A stretch of DNA of 64,000 nt from Microbacteriaceae bacterium PS02332 (GTDB lineage: Bacteria; Actinomycetota; Actinomycetes; Actinomycetales; Microbacteriaceae), in assembly GCA_029959645.1 (NCBI GenBank), contig JASCOJ010000001.1:26539-90538 (forward strand), given 5' to 3'. A model generated the notes under the pieces. It saw only the letters and a list, made by a program, of their open reading frames with translations. It had not been told where the DNA came from and did no database searches. Position numbers and translations under genes: made by a program. Below, piece after piece: positions 54,240 to 62,955 of the stretch (its first letter is position 1; every line of letters begins with the position of its first letter).

Positions 54240-55355
54240 TCAGAGCACGTCGTCCCGACCGCTGATCTTGAGCGCGTCGACCACGCCCTTGACCCGCTGG
54301 GCGTTCGCGCCCGTGGTGACCAGGAGGGCGTCCGGGGTGTCGACGACGACGATGTCCTCGACCCCGATGAGCGAGATGAGCCGCTGGCTGTGCGACACCA
54401 CGATGCCGCTCGACGAGTCGGCGAGGATGCGCGCGCCGTCGCCGAGCACGGCGAGGTTGTTCTGGCGTCCGCCGGACTGCAGCTTCGCGAGCGAGGCGAA
54501 GTCGCCCACGTCGTCCCAGTCGAAGTCGCCGGGCACCACGGCCATGCGGCCGGCCGCGGCAGCGGGCTCGGCGACCGTGTAGTCGATCGCGATCTTCTTC
54601 AGCGCCGGCCACACCCGGTCCACCACGACCCCGCGCGCCGAGGTGTCCCAGGCGGCGGCGAGCTCCTCGATGCCGGCGAGCAGCTCGGGCTCGGTCTTGC
54701 CGATCTCGGCGAGGAGCACGTCGGCCCGGGCGATGAACATCCCGGCGTTCCAGAGGTAGGAGCCGTCGGCGAGGTACCCCCGGGCGGTCTCGAGGTCGGG
54801 CTTCTCGACGAACGAGCGCACCGCGTGGGCCGTCCGGGCACCCTCGACGCCGAGGCCCTCGTCGGCGGCGTGGATGTAGCCGAAGCCGATCGCCGGCTCG
54901 GACGGCGTGATGCCGATGGTGGTGACGTAGCCGGCCCGCGCCGCGACGACCGCTTCACGGACCGACCGGCGGAAGCCCCGCGCGTCGCCGATGACGTGGT
55001 CGGCCGCGAACGACCCGATCACCACGTCCGGCATCCGGCGTCGGAGGATCGCGGCCGCGAGCCCGATCGCCGCCGTCGAGTCCTTCGGCTCGCTCTCGAG
55101 CACGACGTTGTGGTCCCGGACGCCGGGCAGCTGGGCCTCCACGGCGGCTCGGTGCGCGCGGCCGGTGACGACCATGATCCGGTCCTCACCCGCCAGCGGG
55201 GCGAGTCGGTCCCAGGTCTGCCGCAGCAGCGACGACCCCGAGCCGGTCAGGTCGTGCAGGAACTTCGGCGCGTCGGCGCGCGACAGCGGCCACAGCCGGG
55301 AGCCGATGCCACCGGCCGGGATGATCGCGTAGAAGTCCTCGAGTGCGTCCGTCAC
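54240..55355 (-). CDS. manC: Mannose-1-phosphate guanylyltransferase
   Basis: Makes GDP-mannose from GTP and mannose-1-phosphate. The 371 residues open with FYAIIPAGGIGSRLWPLSR, the pyrophosphorylase loop, then SFAADHVIGD (metal/sugar) and FVEKPDLETARGYL. The GTG at 55355 follows a TACGGT -10 box by six bases; the longer frame to 55457 has no family residues. It is divergent from the GT4 gene at 55528, which may use the product. Confidence 0.94.
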   Translation of the reverse strand: MTDALEDFYAIIPAGGIGSRLWPLSRADAPKFLHDLTGSGSSLLRQTWDRLAPLAGEDRIMVVTGRAHRAAVEAQLPGVRDHNVVLESEPKDSTAAIGLAAAILRRRMPDVVIGSFAADHVIGDARGFRRSVREAVVAARAGYVTTIGITPSEPAIGFGYIHAADEGLGVEGARTAHAVRSFVEKPDLETARGYLADGSYLWNAGMFIARADVLLAEIGKTEPELLAGIEELAAAWDTSARGVVVDRVWPALKKIAIDYTVAEPAAAAGRMAVVPGDFDWDDVGDFASLAKLQSGGRQNNLAVLGDGARILADSSSGIVVSHSQRLISLIGVEDIVVVDTPDALLVTTGANAQRVKGVVDALKISGRDDVL

Positions 55356-55361
55356 GCGCCC

Positions 55362-55367
55362 ACCGTA
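55362..55367 (-). promoter_or_regulatory. -10 box of a leaderless manC promoter (TACGGT)
   Basis: TACGGT on the minus strand lies six bases before the GTG of manC. No ribosome site is visible. Confidence 0.55.
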
Positions 55368-55527
55368 CCGGTGCGTCGGTGGAGCGGCTGGACGCGATCT
55401 GGGTGATCGGTCAGAGCGGCCCGAGACGCGGACGATCTCCGGAGCCGAGTCGTTCACCGCCCGCTGCTCCGGCGTTCACGTGGCGCACCCCCTCCCGTCA
55501 CGCCACCGCCGGACGATGGGACGCGCC

Positions 55528-56769
55528 ATGAACGCACGCAGCGTGGAGCGCGGCACCGGTCCGACCAGGACCGTCGCCGTCGTGACCGAGAGCTTCCTGC
55601 CCACCCGCAACGGTGTCACCACGAGCGTCCTCGCGGTGCTCGACCACCTCCGGCGCCGCGGACACCGCGCCGTCGTCATCGCCCCGGACACCCCGTGGAC
55701 CGCCGCGCGACGGTCCCGCTCCGAGCAGGAGCGACACCTCGGCTTCGACGTGCACCGCCTCCCCGCGGTCGCCTACCGGCAGTTCCCGGTGGCCCTGCCG
55801 CACCCGGTGCTCGACACGATCCTCGCCGCCTCCGGCGCCGACATCCTGCACGCCGCCAGTCCGTTCCTCCTGGGCGGACGCGCGATCACGGCGGCCGGGA
55901 GGCTCGGCATCCCCTCCGTCGCGGTGTTCCAGACCGACGTGGCCGGGTTCGCACGGCGCAACGGCCTGGCCGCGACGGCGCCGCTGGTGCGCCGGGTGCT
56001 CGGGCGGATCCACGCCGGCGCCTCGCTGACGCTCGCGCCGTCGTCGGCCACCGCGGCGATGCTCGCGGCCGACGGCGTCCCGCGCGTCGCCCGCTGGGGG
56101 CGCGGCGTCGACACGACGCTGTTCCACCCCGACCGGGCGCGGTCGGCGCGGGTCCGAGCTGCCCGACGGCGGATCGCGCCGCGGGGCGAGGTCGTCGTCG
56201 GCTACGTGGGACGCCTCGCACCGGAGAAGGAGGTGGACCGGCTCGCCGAGCTCGGCGGGGTCCCCGGGATCCGGGTCGTGGTCGCCGGCGGTGGCCCGTC
56301 CAGCGCGCTGCTCGAGCGTCGGCTGCGGCACCTCGACGTCACGTTCACCGGGCCCCTGCACGGCGAGGCGCTCGCGGACGCCTACGCGATGCTCGACGTC
56401 TTCGTGCACACGGGGCCGTGGGAGACGTTCGGGCAGACCCTGCAGGAGGCGCACGCGGCGGGCCTCCCCGTCGTCGCACCGGCGGCCGGCGGCCCGCTGG
56501 ACCTCGTCACGCCGGGCCTCGACGGCGAGCTGTACGACCCCGACGTCCCGCAGGCCCTGCGCGCCGCCGTGCTGCGGGTGGTCGCGGACCGGGACAGGGC
56601 GGCGCGGATGGGCTCCGCCGGACGGCTCCGGGTCGAGGGCACGACGTGGGAGGCCGTCGGTGACGAACTCCTCGCTCACCACGACACCGCCCGCGCGATC
56701 GGCGTGCCGGGTACCGTGATGCGCTCGGCGTGGAGCCCGTGGAGCGAGAACGTCGGTGCCCGGTCGTAG
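55528..56769 (+). CDS. GT4 glycosyltransferase, PimB/MgtA type
   Basis: This is a 413-residue GT-B enzyme. VAVVTESFLPTRNGVTTSVL, ILHAASPFLLGGRAI and FQTDVAGFARRNG are features of GDP-mannose-dependent alpha-mannosyltransferases; the donor side has VVVGYVGRLAPEKEVDRL and FVHTGPWETFGQTLQEAHAAG. It may add mannose to a glycolipid at the membrane. The ATG at 55528 has GGGA upstream; in-frame ATGs at 55516 and 55480 are also possible. Its place beside manC supports GDP-mannose use; that is inference. Confidence 0.85.
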   Translation: MNARSVERGTGPTRTVAVVTESFLPTRNGVTTSVLAVLDHLRRRGHRAVVIAPDTPWTAARRSRSEQERHLGFDVHRLPAVAYRQFPVALPHPVLDTILAASGADILHAASPFLLGGRAITAAGRLGIPSVAVFQTDVAGFARRNGLAATAPLVRRVLGRIHAGASLTLAPSSATAAMLAADGVPRVARWGRGVDTTLFHPDRARSARVRAARRRIAPRGEVVVGYVGRLAPEKEVDRLAELGGVPGIRVVVAGGGPSSALLERRLRHLDVTFTGPLHGEALADAYAMLDVFVHTGPWETFGQTLQEAHAAGLPVVAPAAGGPLDLVTPGLDGELYDPDVPQALRAAVLRVVADRDRAARMGSAGRLRVEGTTWEAVGDELLAHHDTARAIGVPGTVMRSAWSPWSENVGARS

Positions 56770-56770
56770 G
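56765..56770 (+). promoter_or_regulatory. Candidate -10 box for sdhCDAB (TAGGAT)
   Basis: TAGGAT overlaps the stop of the GT4 gene and lies 74 bases before the sdhC ATG, so the sdh operon probably has its own promoter there. Confidence 0.42.
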
Positions 56771-56844
56771 ATGGACGAGTTCCACACGAACACGACCGCA
56801 ACGGCGCGCACATCGGCGTGCCGGTCCCACGGGAGGGCGAGCTC

Positions 56845-57318
56845 ATGGCCGAGCAGACCGCAGGCGGGACGGCGACAGCCGCCCCGCAGGTGACGATCGA
56901 CGCACCACGCAGCACCGGACGCGGTGGACCCGCGCGGGGGCGGGTGCCGCAGGGCACGCTCTACCGCGGTGCCACCGGCATGTGGTCGTGGGTGCTGCAC
57001 CGGATCACCGGTGTCGCGATCTACTTCTTCCTGCTCGTGCACATCCTCGACACGGCGCTCGTCCGGCTCTCGCCCGAGGCGTACAACGCGGTCATCGGCA
57101 CGTACAAGACCCCGCTGATGAACCTCGGTGAGATCGCCCTCGTGATGGCGATCGTCTTCCACGCCTTCAACGGGCTGCGGATCATCCTCATCGACTTCTG
57201 GTCGAAGGGTCCGAAGTACCAGCGGGCCATGTTCTGGGTCGTGATGGCGCTCTGGGTCGTCGCGATCGCCGGCTTCCTGCCGCGCCAGCTCATGAACCTG
57301 TTCGCCGACTTCCACTGA
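56845..57318 (+). CDS. sdhC: Succinate dehydrogenase cytochrome b subunit
   Basis: Membrane anchor of complex II, binding heme and quinone. The 157 residues have three helices (SWVLHRITGVAIYFFLLVH, LGEIALVMAIVFHAFNGLR, FWVVMALWVVAIAGF). The heme ligand is in VFHAFNG. The ATG at 56845 has GGGAGGG upstream; the frame from 56818 adds nothing conserved. It leads sdhCDAB. Confidence 0.94.
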   Translation: MAEQTAGGTATAAPQVTIDAPRSTGRGGPARGRVPQGTLYRGATGMWSWVLHRITGVAIYFFLLVHILDTALVRLSPEAYNAVIGTYKTPLMNLGEIALVMAIVFHAFNGLRIILIDFWSKGPKYQRAMFWVVMALWVVAIAGFLPRQLMNLFADFH

Positions 57319-57334
57319 CCGCAGGAGCCCTCGC

Positions 57335-57781
57335 ATGACCACGCAGACCATCGAGCCGCCCCGCAGCGCCGCAGCGGCACGCAAGACCACCAACTGGGAG
57401 AAGTGGGGGTGGATCTACATGCGCGCCTCGGGCGTCCTGCTCGTCGTGCTCATCTTCGGCCACCTCTTCGTGAACATGGTCGCGGGCGAAGGCGTCAAGC
57501 AGATCGACTTCGCCTTCGTCGCCGGCAAGTGGGCCAACCCGTTCTGGCAGGTCTGGGACACGCTGATGCTCTGGCTCGCGCTCATCCACGGCTCGAACGG
57601 CATGCGCACGATCATCAACGACTACGTGGGCAAGCCCGGCGTCCGGAAGACCCTGCTCGGCGCGGTGCTCGTCGCCTGTGTCCTGCTCATCGTGCTCGGC
57701 ACGCTCGTGTGCTGGACGTTCGACCCGTGCCCGGCCGGTGCCGCCGCCGCCGACCTGCCGTCGTTCTGCCCCGCGCGCTGA
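57335..57781 (+). CDS. sdhD: Succinate dehydrogenase membrane anchor subunit
   Basis: The 148-residue anchor has three hydrophobic helices and the heme-ligand histidine His85 in LALIHGSNGMRTII. The ATG at 57335 is 16 bases after the sdhC stop, with CAGGAG upstream. It forms the quinone site with SdhC. Confidence 0.93.
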   Translation: MTTQTIEPPRSAAAARKTTNWEKWGWIYMRASGVLLVVLIFGHLFVNMVAGEGVKQIDFAFVAGKWANPFWQVWDTLMLWLALIHGSNGMRTIINDYVGKPGVRKTLLGAVLVACVLLIVLGTLVCWTFDPCPAGAAAADLPSFCPAR

Positions 57782-57826
57782 CCGCCGCCCGTGCCGACCG
57801 CTCCTCCCCCTGATCGAAAGACCCCT

Positions 57827-59620
57827 GTGACCGACATCACCGTGCACCACCACCAGTTCGACATCGTCATCATCGGCGCGGGAGGCGCCGGCATGCGGGC
57901 CGCCATCGAGGCCGGGCCGAAGGCGAACACCGCCGTCATCTCGAAGCTCTACCCCACGCGTTCGCACACCGGGGCGGCGCAGGGCGGGATGGCCGCGGCG
58001 CTCGCGAACGTCGAAGAGGACTCGTGGGAGTGGCACACCTTCGACACGGTCAAGGGCGGTGACTACCTCGTCGACCAGGACGCCGCGGAGATCCTCGCGA
58101 AGGAGGCCATCGACGCGGTCATCGACCTCGAGAACATGGGCCTGCCCTTCAACCGCACACCCGAGGGCAAGATCGACCAGCGGCGGTTCGGCGGGCACAC
58201 GCGCGACCACGGCAAGGCCCCGGTCCGTCGCGCCTGCTACGCCGCGGACCGCACCGGCCACATGATCCTGCAGACGCTGTTCCAGAACTGCGTCAAGCTC
58301 GGGGTGAACTTCTTCAACGAGTTCTACGCGCTCGACCTCATCATGGTCGACGTCGTCGGCGACGACGGCGTCACGCGGAAGCAGCCCGCGGGCGTCGTCG
58401 CCTTCGAGCTCTCGACCGGTGAGCTGCACGTCTTCCACGCCAAGGCGATGGTCTTCGCGACCGGTGGCTTCGGCAAGATGTTCAAGACCACCTCGAACGC
58501 GCACACCCTGACCGGCGACGGCGTGGGCATCGTCTGGCGCACCGGCCTGCCGCTCGAGGACATGGAGTTCTTCCAGTTCCACCCGACCGGGCTCGCCGGG
58601 CTCGGCATCCTGCTCACCGAGGGTGCCCGCGGTGAGGGCGCGATCCTCCGCAACGCCTCCGGTGAACGGTTCATGGAGCGCTACGCCCCGACGATCAAGG
58701 ACCTCGCGCCGCGTGACATCGTCGCCCGGTGCATGGTGCAGGAGGTCGCCGAGGGCCGTGGCGCCGGCCCGAACAAGGACTACGTGCTCCTCGACTGCAC
58801 GCACCTCGGTGCCGAGGTGCTCGAGACGAAGCTGCCGGACATCACCGAGTTCGCCCGCACCTACCTCGGCGTCGACCCGGTCGTCGAGCCCGTGCCGGTG
58901 ATGCCGACCGCGCACTACGCGATGGGTGGGATCCCGACCAACGTCAAGGCCGAGGTCCTCTCCGACAACGACACGGTCGTGCCCGGGCTCTACGCCGCCG
59001 GTGAGTGCGCGTGTGTCTCGGTGCACGGCTCGAACCGTCTCGGCACGAACTCGCTGCTCGACATCAACGTGTTCGGCAAGCGATCGGGCAACAACGCCGC
59101 CGAGTACGTGCAGACCGCCGAGTTCCTGCCGCTGCCCGAGGACCCCGCGGCGAACGTGCGCGGCATGCTCGAGCAGCTGCGGGCCTCCACGGGGACCGAG
59201 CGGGTCTCCGCGCTCCGCAAGGAGCTGCAGGAGGAGATGGACAAGAACGCGCAGGTGTTCCGGACCGACGAGTCGCTGGCCCGCGTCACCGAGACGATCC
59301 ACGCGCTGCGCAACCGGTTCACGCAGGTCTCAGTGCAGGACAAGGGCAAGCGGTTCAACACCGACCTGCTCGAGGCCGTCGAACTCGGCTTCCTGCTCGA
59401 CCTGGCCGAGGTCGTCGTCTACTCGGCGCGGAACCGCAAGGAGTCCCGCGGTGGCCACATGCGCGACGACTACCCCAAGCGCGACGACGAGAACTACATG
59501 CAGCACACGATGGCGTACCTGACGGGTGACCCGCACTCGTCGCTCGCCGACGACCACATCACGCTCGACTGGAAGCCGGTCGTCATCACCCGGTACCAGC
59601 CGATGGAGAGGAAGTACTGA
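57827..59620 (+). CDS. sdhA: Succinate dehydrogenase flavoprotein subunit
   Basis: The 597-residue subunit oxidises succinate to fumarate. [20 protein letters not shown] is the FAD fold; [12 protein letters not shown] holds His47, the covalent FAD ligand. [20 protein letters not shown] and GCAR-like [11 protein letters not shown] complete it. [10 protein letters not shown] and [15 protein letters not shown] are catalytic. GTG at 57827 is chosen; it has a weak GAAAGA site. Confidence 0.97.
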   Translation: MTDITVHHHQFDIVIIGAGGAGMRAAIEAGPKANTAVISKLYPTRSHTGAAQGGMAAALANVEEDSWEWHTFDTVKGGDYLVDQDAAEILAKEAIDAVIDLENMGLPFNRTPEGKIDQRRFGGHTRDHGKAPVRRACYAADRTGHMILQTLFQNCVKLGVNFFNEFYALDLIMVDVVGDDGVTRKQPAGVVAFELSTGELHVFHAKAMVFATGGFGKMFKTTSNAHTLTGDGVGIVWRTGLPLEDMEFFQFHPTGLAGLGILLTEGARGEGAILRNASGERFMERYAPTIKDLAPRDIVARCMVQEVAEGRGAGPNKDYVLLDCTHLGAEVLETKLPDITEFARTYLGVDPVVEPVPVMPTAHYAMGGIPTNVKAEVLSDNDTVVPGLYAAGECACVSVHGSNRLGTNSLLDINVFGKRSGNNAAEYVQTAEFLPLPEDPAANVRGMLEQLRASTGTERVSALRKELQEEMDKNAQVFRTDESLARVTETIHALRNRFTQVSVQDKGKRFNTDLLEAVELGFLLDLAEVVVYSARNRKESRGGHMRDDYPKRDDENYMQHTMAYLTGDPHSSLADDHITLDWKPVVITRYQPMERKY

Positions 59621-59621
59621 G

Positions 59622-60395
59622 ATGACCGACACCCTGGTCTCCGACGCACCCCGCACCGACACCGTGCAGGACGCCCCTCCCGGCTCGTTCCCCGTCACGG
59701 TGATCGTCCGCCGGTTCGACCCCGACGTCGACGACGAGCCGCGCTGGCAGGACTTCGACGTGATGATGCTGCCGACCGACCGCATCCTCGACGCCCTGCA
59801 CAAGATCAAGTGGGAGCAGGACGGGTCGCTGACCTTCCGTCGCTCCTGCGCGCACGGCGTGTGCGGGTCCGACGCGATGCGGATCAACGGGCGCAACCGG
59901 CTCGCGTGCAAGACGCTGATCAAGGACCTCGACGTGTCGAAGCCGATCTACGTCGAGGCGATCAAGGGCCTGCCGCTCGAGAAGGACCTCATCGTCGACA
60001 TGGAGCCGTTCTTCAAGTCGTTCCGCGAGGTCCAGCCCTTCCTGCAGTCGAACACCGCGCCGGTCAAGGGCAAGGAGCGCGTGCAGTCCGTGGCCGACCG
60101 TGCCCGGTTCGACGACACCACGAAGTGCATCCTCTGCGCGGCGTGCACGTCCTCGTGCCCGGTGTTCTGGACCGACGGACAGTACTTCGGCCCGGCCGCG
60201 ATCGTGAACGCGCACCGGTTCATCTTCGACTCGCGGGACGACGCGGCGAACGTCCGCCTCGACATCCTCAACGACAAGGAGGGCGTGTGGCGCTGCCGCA
60301 CGACCTTCAACTGCACCGACGCATGCCCCCGCGGCATCCAGGTGACGAAGGCGATCGCCGAGGTCAAGCAGGCCGTGATGCGGGGACGCGCCTAG
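59622..60395 (+). CDS. sdhB: Succinate dehydrogenase iron-sulfur subunit
   Basis: The 257-residue subunit carries 2Fe-2S (SCAHGVCGSDAMRING...C), 4Fe-4S and 3Fe-4S clusters (CILCAACTSSCPVFW, FNCTDACPRGIQV). It passes electrons from SdhA to the membrane quinone site. The ATG at 59622 is one base after the sdhA stop. Confidence 0.97.
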   Translation: MTDTLVSDAPRTDTVQDAPPGSFPVTVIVRRFDPDVDDEPRWQDFDVMMLPTDRILDALHKIKWEQDGSLTFRRSCAHGVCGSDAMRINGRNRLACKTLIKDLDVSKPIYVEAIKGLPLEKDLIVDMEPFFKSFREVQPFLQSNTAPVKGKERVQSVADRARFDDTTKCILCAACTSSCPVFWTDGQYFGPAAIVNAHRFIFDSRDDAANVRLDILNDKEGVWRCRTTFNCTDACPRGIQVTKAIAEVKQAVMRGRA

Positions 60396-60407
60396 GCCTC
60401 CGGCCGG

Positions 60408-60413
60408 TAGGCT
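60408..60413 (+). promoter_or_regulatory. -10 box of a leaderless TNT-gene promoter (TAGGCT)
   Basis: TAGGCT is followed by seven bases and the ATG at 60421, the same layout as purE. It would make the TNT gene independent of sdhCDAB although only 25 bases separate them. Confidence 0.6.
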
Positions 60414-60420
60414 CCCGCTC

Positions 60421-61065
60421 ATGACCTTCGCGGACACGCGCCCCATCCTCGACCAGCTCGGCTACACGGTCCGGTACGTGCAGCTCCCCGGCGAGGTCCT
60501 CCAGGAACCGCCGGTGGAGGGTGCCCTCCGCATCGTCCTCGCCGACGCGCCCGACCTCTTCGCGCTCGAAGTGGTCGACTACGGCACCGCCCGTCGTCTG
60601 GCCTCGGCGCGCGGGGAGGCGGACGCCGTCGAGATGCTGCGCCGTTTCCTGAACCGGCCCTTCCCGGAACCGCGCGACGTCCGCCGCGCGGAACTCGACC
60701 AGATGCGGGACCGTGCCGGGTCGACCTACCCGCAGCTGGCGCAGCAGGTGGCGTCGACCGGGGACGCCGGCCTCACGATCCAGGTGCCGGCGGGCGTGCC
60801 GGTCGACCGGGTCGGCGGCCCGGACGGCTTCCTGCTCCACCCGATCGACACGCCGATGCCCGCCCGGTCCCTGCCGCCGCACGTCTCCCGTGCGCCCGAG
60901 GTGCACCGCTACTTGGTCGAGCGGCCGTTCCTCGTCACGGTCCGGTTCGTCCGCCCCTGGTTCGACCAGCCAGGTGGGGCGCTCCGGTTCGAGATCGCGA
61001 ACCCGACCACGACCGTCCGCGACCTCGTGGTCGACGGGTCGCTGGCCCGGGTGCGCGCGGTCTGA
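60421..61065 (+). CDS. TNT-domain protein (NAD glycohydrolase-toxin family)
   Basis: The 214-residue protein has an unrecognised N-terminal domain (1-~115) and a TNT domain (~120-195): PVDRVGGPDGFLLHPIDTP, MPARSLPPHVS, HRYLVERPF and FVRPWFDQPGGALRFE. The tuberculosis necrotizing toxin family hydrolyses NAD+. As I recall the family, a Gln usually follows the PGG block and is needed for activity; here Arg189 is in that place (GGALRF), so activity is uncertain. There is no signal peptide, no immunity gene and no type VII gene next to it. Leaderless start. Confidence 0.8.
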   Translation: MTFADTRPILDQLGYTVRYVQLPGEVLQEPPVEGALRIVLADAPDLFALEVVDYGTARRLASARGEADAVEMLRRFLNRPFPEPRDVRRAELDQMRDRAGSTYPQLAQQVASTGDAGLTIQVPAGVPVDRVGGPDGFLLHPIDTPMPARSLPPHVSRAPEVHRYLVERPFLVTVRFVRPWFDQPGGALRFEIANPTTTVRDLVVDGSLARVRAV

Positions 61066-61086
61066 CCGAACCCGGACACGGCCCAG

Positions 61087-61122
61087 CCCCCCCCCCCCCG
61101 GGGGGGGGGGGGGGGGGGGGGG
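61087..61122. repeat. C13-G23 homopolymer tract
   Basis: Thirteen C residues are followed directly by 23 G residues, between the convergent TNT and DUF805 genes. The tract can fold on itself. It may be a genuine slippery tract or a read or assembly artefact. Confidence 0.85.
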
Positions 61123-61135
61123 CCCGCCGGGCTCG

Positions 61136-61912
61136 TCAGCCGCGCTCGGGTTCGTCGTAGCGCTGCCCCTCCGGGGTCGACGGGAGCAGGGCGAACACGA
61201 TCGCGACGATGCCCACGAAGACCGCGATGATCCAGAGGCCCCCGGGCAGGTTCGCGTCGTGCAACCGTCGCCACCCGAGCGCCAGGTTCGGCACGAGCGT
61301 CGCCGCCCACCAGAGGCCGAGCAGGATGAGCGGGATCGATATGAGCCCGGACGACGAGTGCGTGCTCGCCTGGACGCCGTACTCGGTCGAACTCGTCGAC
61401 GACGTCCCGGTGGCCGCGATCACGGCGAACAGGATCGCGTAGATGACGAGGACCACGATGCCGTTGGCGAGCACCCACCACCAGTACTCGCTCCGGCTCG
61501 CTCGGCCGTCGAACCGCGCGTACTTCTTGAAGAACCGGCCGATCGCCTCGGGGAAGGAGATGCCGTACCACGGCGCCCAGAGTGGCGGCACGCCGCCCGG
61601 CCCGGTCGGGGCCGCCTGACCGTACGGTGCGGCTCGGCCGTACTGGCCGTACTGGCCGTACTGCCCGTCCTGCCCGTACTGCGGTGCATGCCCGTACTGC
61701 TCGCCGACGCCGCCCTGGCCGTACTGCTGCTGCCCGTACTGCTGCTGCCCGTACTGCTGCTGCCCGTACTGCTGCTGCCCGTACTGCTGCGCCTGGCCGT
61801 CGTGCCCTCGTTCCGGCTCGCTGCGTGCGGTTCCGCCGTCGTGCTGGTCGGGCTCGTGCCGGTCGTCGCCGTCGGACGCGCCGCCGTGCTCCGGCGGGTA
61901 CTGGTCGCTCAC
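61136..61912 (-). CDS. DUF805 membrane protein with QQYG repeats
   Basis: The 258-residue protein has a disordered N-terminus (~1-105) rich in Gln, Tyr and Gly with QYGQ repeats, then PPLWAPWYGISFPEAIGRFF and the DUF805 core: KYARFDGRASRSEYWWW, GWRRLHDANLPGGLW, and about four membrane helices. The DNA tract 61721-61790 encodes the repeats. It is a tandem paralogue of the next gene. The function is unknown; DUF805 members are small inner-membrane proteins. The GTG has AGGGAGA upstream. Confidence 0.82.
   Translation of the reverse strand: MSDQYPPEHGGASDGDDRHEPDQHDGGTARSEPERGHDGQAQQYGQQQYGQQQYGQQQYGQQQYGQGGVGEQYGHAPQYGQDGQYGQYGQYGRAAPYGQAAPTGPGGVPPLWAPWYGISFPEAIGRFFKKYARFDGRASRSEYWWWVLANGIVVLVIYAILFAVIAATGTSSTSSTEYGVQASTHSSSGLISIPLILLGLWWAATLVPNLALGWRRLHDANLPGGLWIIAVFVGIVAIVFALLPSTPEGQRYDEPERG
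61721..61790 (-). repeat. 15-bp coding tandem repeat (QQYGQ-type)
   Basis: Four exact 15-base units plus a partial fifth, GTACTGCTGCTGCCC on the plus strand, encode repeated QQYGQ. The unit is a multiple of three, so changes in number keep the frame. Confidence 0.9.
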
Positions 61913-62010
61913 GTGGTCTCCCTGGTCGTCGAGGTGTTCTCAGGTGCGAGTCAACCAGGATCTCCGGACAGGGGTCATCGCCGCCCGTCGACCTTCGGAG
62001 ACGGACGAGG

Positions 62011-62038
62011 GCCTCCCGACCGTCCCCGGTCGGCAGGC
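62011..62038 (-). terminator. Stem-loop between the two DUF805 genes
   Basis: GCCT-C-CCGACC pairs with GGTCGG-C-AGGC across a GTCCCC loop with one mismatch. It lies 16 bases after the stop of the upstream DUF805 gene (minus strand). T-run absent. Confidence 0.4.
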
Positions 62039-62054
62039 GCCCGTCGTCGTGCGG

Positions 62055-62870
62055 TCAGCCGCGCTCGGGCCGGTCGTACTGCTGGCCCTGCGCCACCGAG
62101 GGCAGGAATCCGATCACCAGCGCGAAGAGCACGCCGACCGGCGGGATGATGAAGAGGAGGGCGAGCAGACCCGACATCGAGACGTCGTGGAGCCGTCGCA
62201 CGGTGAGGGCGATGAAGCCGACGAACGTGGCCAGTGCCCACAGACCGCTGACCCAGTCGCTGTCGGAGCCCCCGACCACCGTCTCGATGATGTTCGCGGC
62301 GATGCTGCCGATCGTCCACCACAGCGCCCAGAACCAGAACTCACTCCGGCTGGCGCGACCGTCGAAGCGGACGTACTTGGTCCAGAACCGGACGAACGCC
62401 TTCGGGAAGGGGATGCCGTACCAGGGCGCCCACAGCGGCGGTTCGCCCTGGGTCGCGGCCTGCTGCCCGTACGCGTTCGCCTGCTGCCCGTAAGCCGGCT
62501 GCTGCCCGTACGGCGACGCCCCGCCGGATGGCTGCCCGTACGGCGACTGCGCGGACTGCTGCCCGTAGCTCGGCTGCTGCCCGTAGGTCGGCCGCTGCCC
62601 GTACCCAGGCTGCTGCCCGTACGGAGACGCCCCACCAGGCTGCTGCCCGTACGGAGACGCCCCACCAGGCTGCTGCCCGTACGGAGACGCCCCACCAGGC
62701 TGCTGCCCGTACGGAGACGCCACACCCGGCTGCTGCCCGTACGGCGACGCCCCACCGGACGGCTGCCCGTACGGTCCGCCGGACGACTGCCCGCCCTGCT
62801 CCTGCCCGGACGGCTCGTCGCCGTCGGGACGCTTCCGGTACGGGTCCTGCGGGGGGTACTGGTCGCTCAC
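62055..62870 (-). CDS. DUF805 membrane protein with GAS-PYGQQPG repeats
   Basis: The 271-residue paralogue of the gene at 61136 has an even longer repetitive N-terminus (~1-135) with PYGQQPGGAS units, then PPLWAPWYGIPFPKAFVRFW and the DUF805 core KYVRFDGRASRSEFWFW, with about four membrane helices. The start is GTG 62870 with GAGAGGA upstream. The spacer, repeats and core together point to a membrane scaffold or linker role, but no function is known. Confidence 0.82.
   Translation of the reverse strand: MSDQYPPQDPYRKRPDGDEPSGQEQGGQSSGGPYGQPSGGASPYGQQPGVASPYGQQPGGASPYGQQPGGASPYGQQPGGASPYGQQPGYGQRPTYGQQPSYGQQSAQSPYGQPSGGASPYGQQPAYGQQANAYGQQAATQGEPPLWAPWYGIPFPKAFVRFWTKYVRFDGRASRSEFWFWALWWTIGSIAANIIETVVGGSDSDWVSGLWALATFVGFIALTVRRLHDVSMSGLLALLFIIPPVGVLFALVIGFLPSVAQGQQYDRPERG
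62608..62757 (-). repeat. 30-bp coding tandem repeat (PYGQQPGGAS-type)
   Basis: Five 30-base units lie in a row; units 1-3 are identical and units 4-5 differ by a few bases. They encode ten-residue steps in the N-terminus of the DUF805 paralogue. Flanking DNA carries further imperfect units. Confidence 0.9.
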
Positions 62871-62955
62871 GGGGTTCCTCTCGCACACACTGAACGGTCG
62901 GTCAGAGTCAACCACAGGCAGGCCACCGGCATCCCGGGGCCCCGCCGCCGGAAGG

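Noticed and set aside
61721-61790. 15-bp repeats considered as a regulatory array
   Set aside because: They are in-frame coding repeats of the DUF805 protein.
62608-62757. 30-bp repeats resembling a CRISPR array
   Set aside because: The units are contiguous without spacers and encode PYGQQPGGAS in a clear gene.
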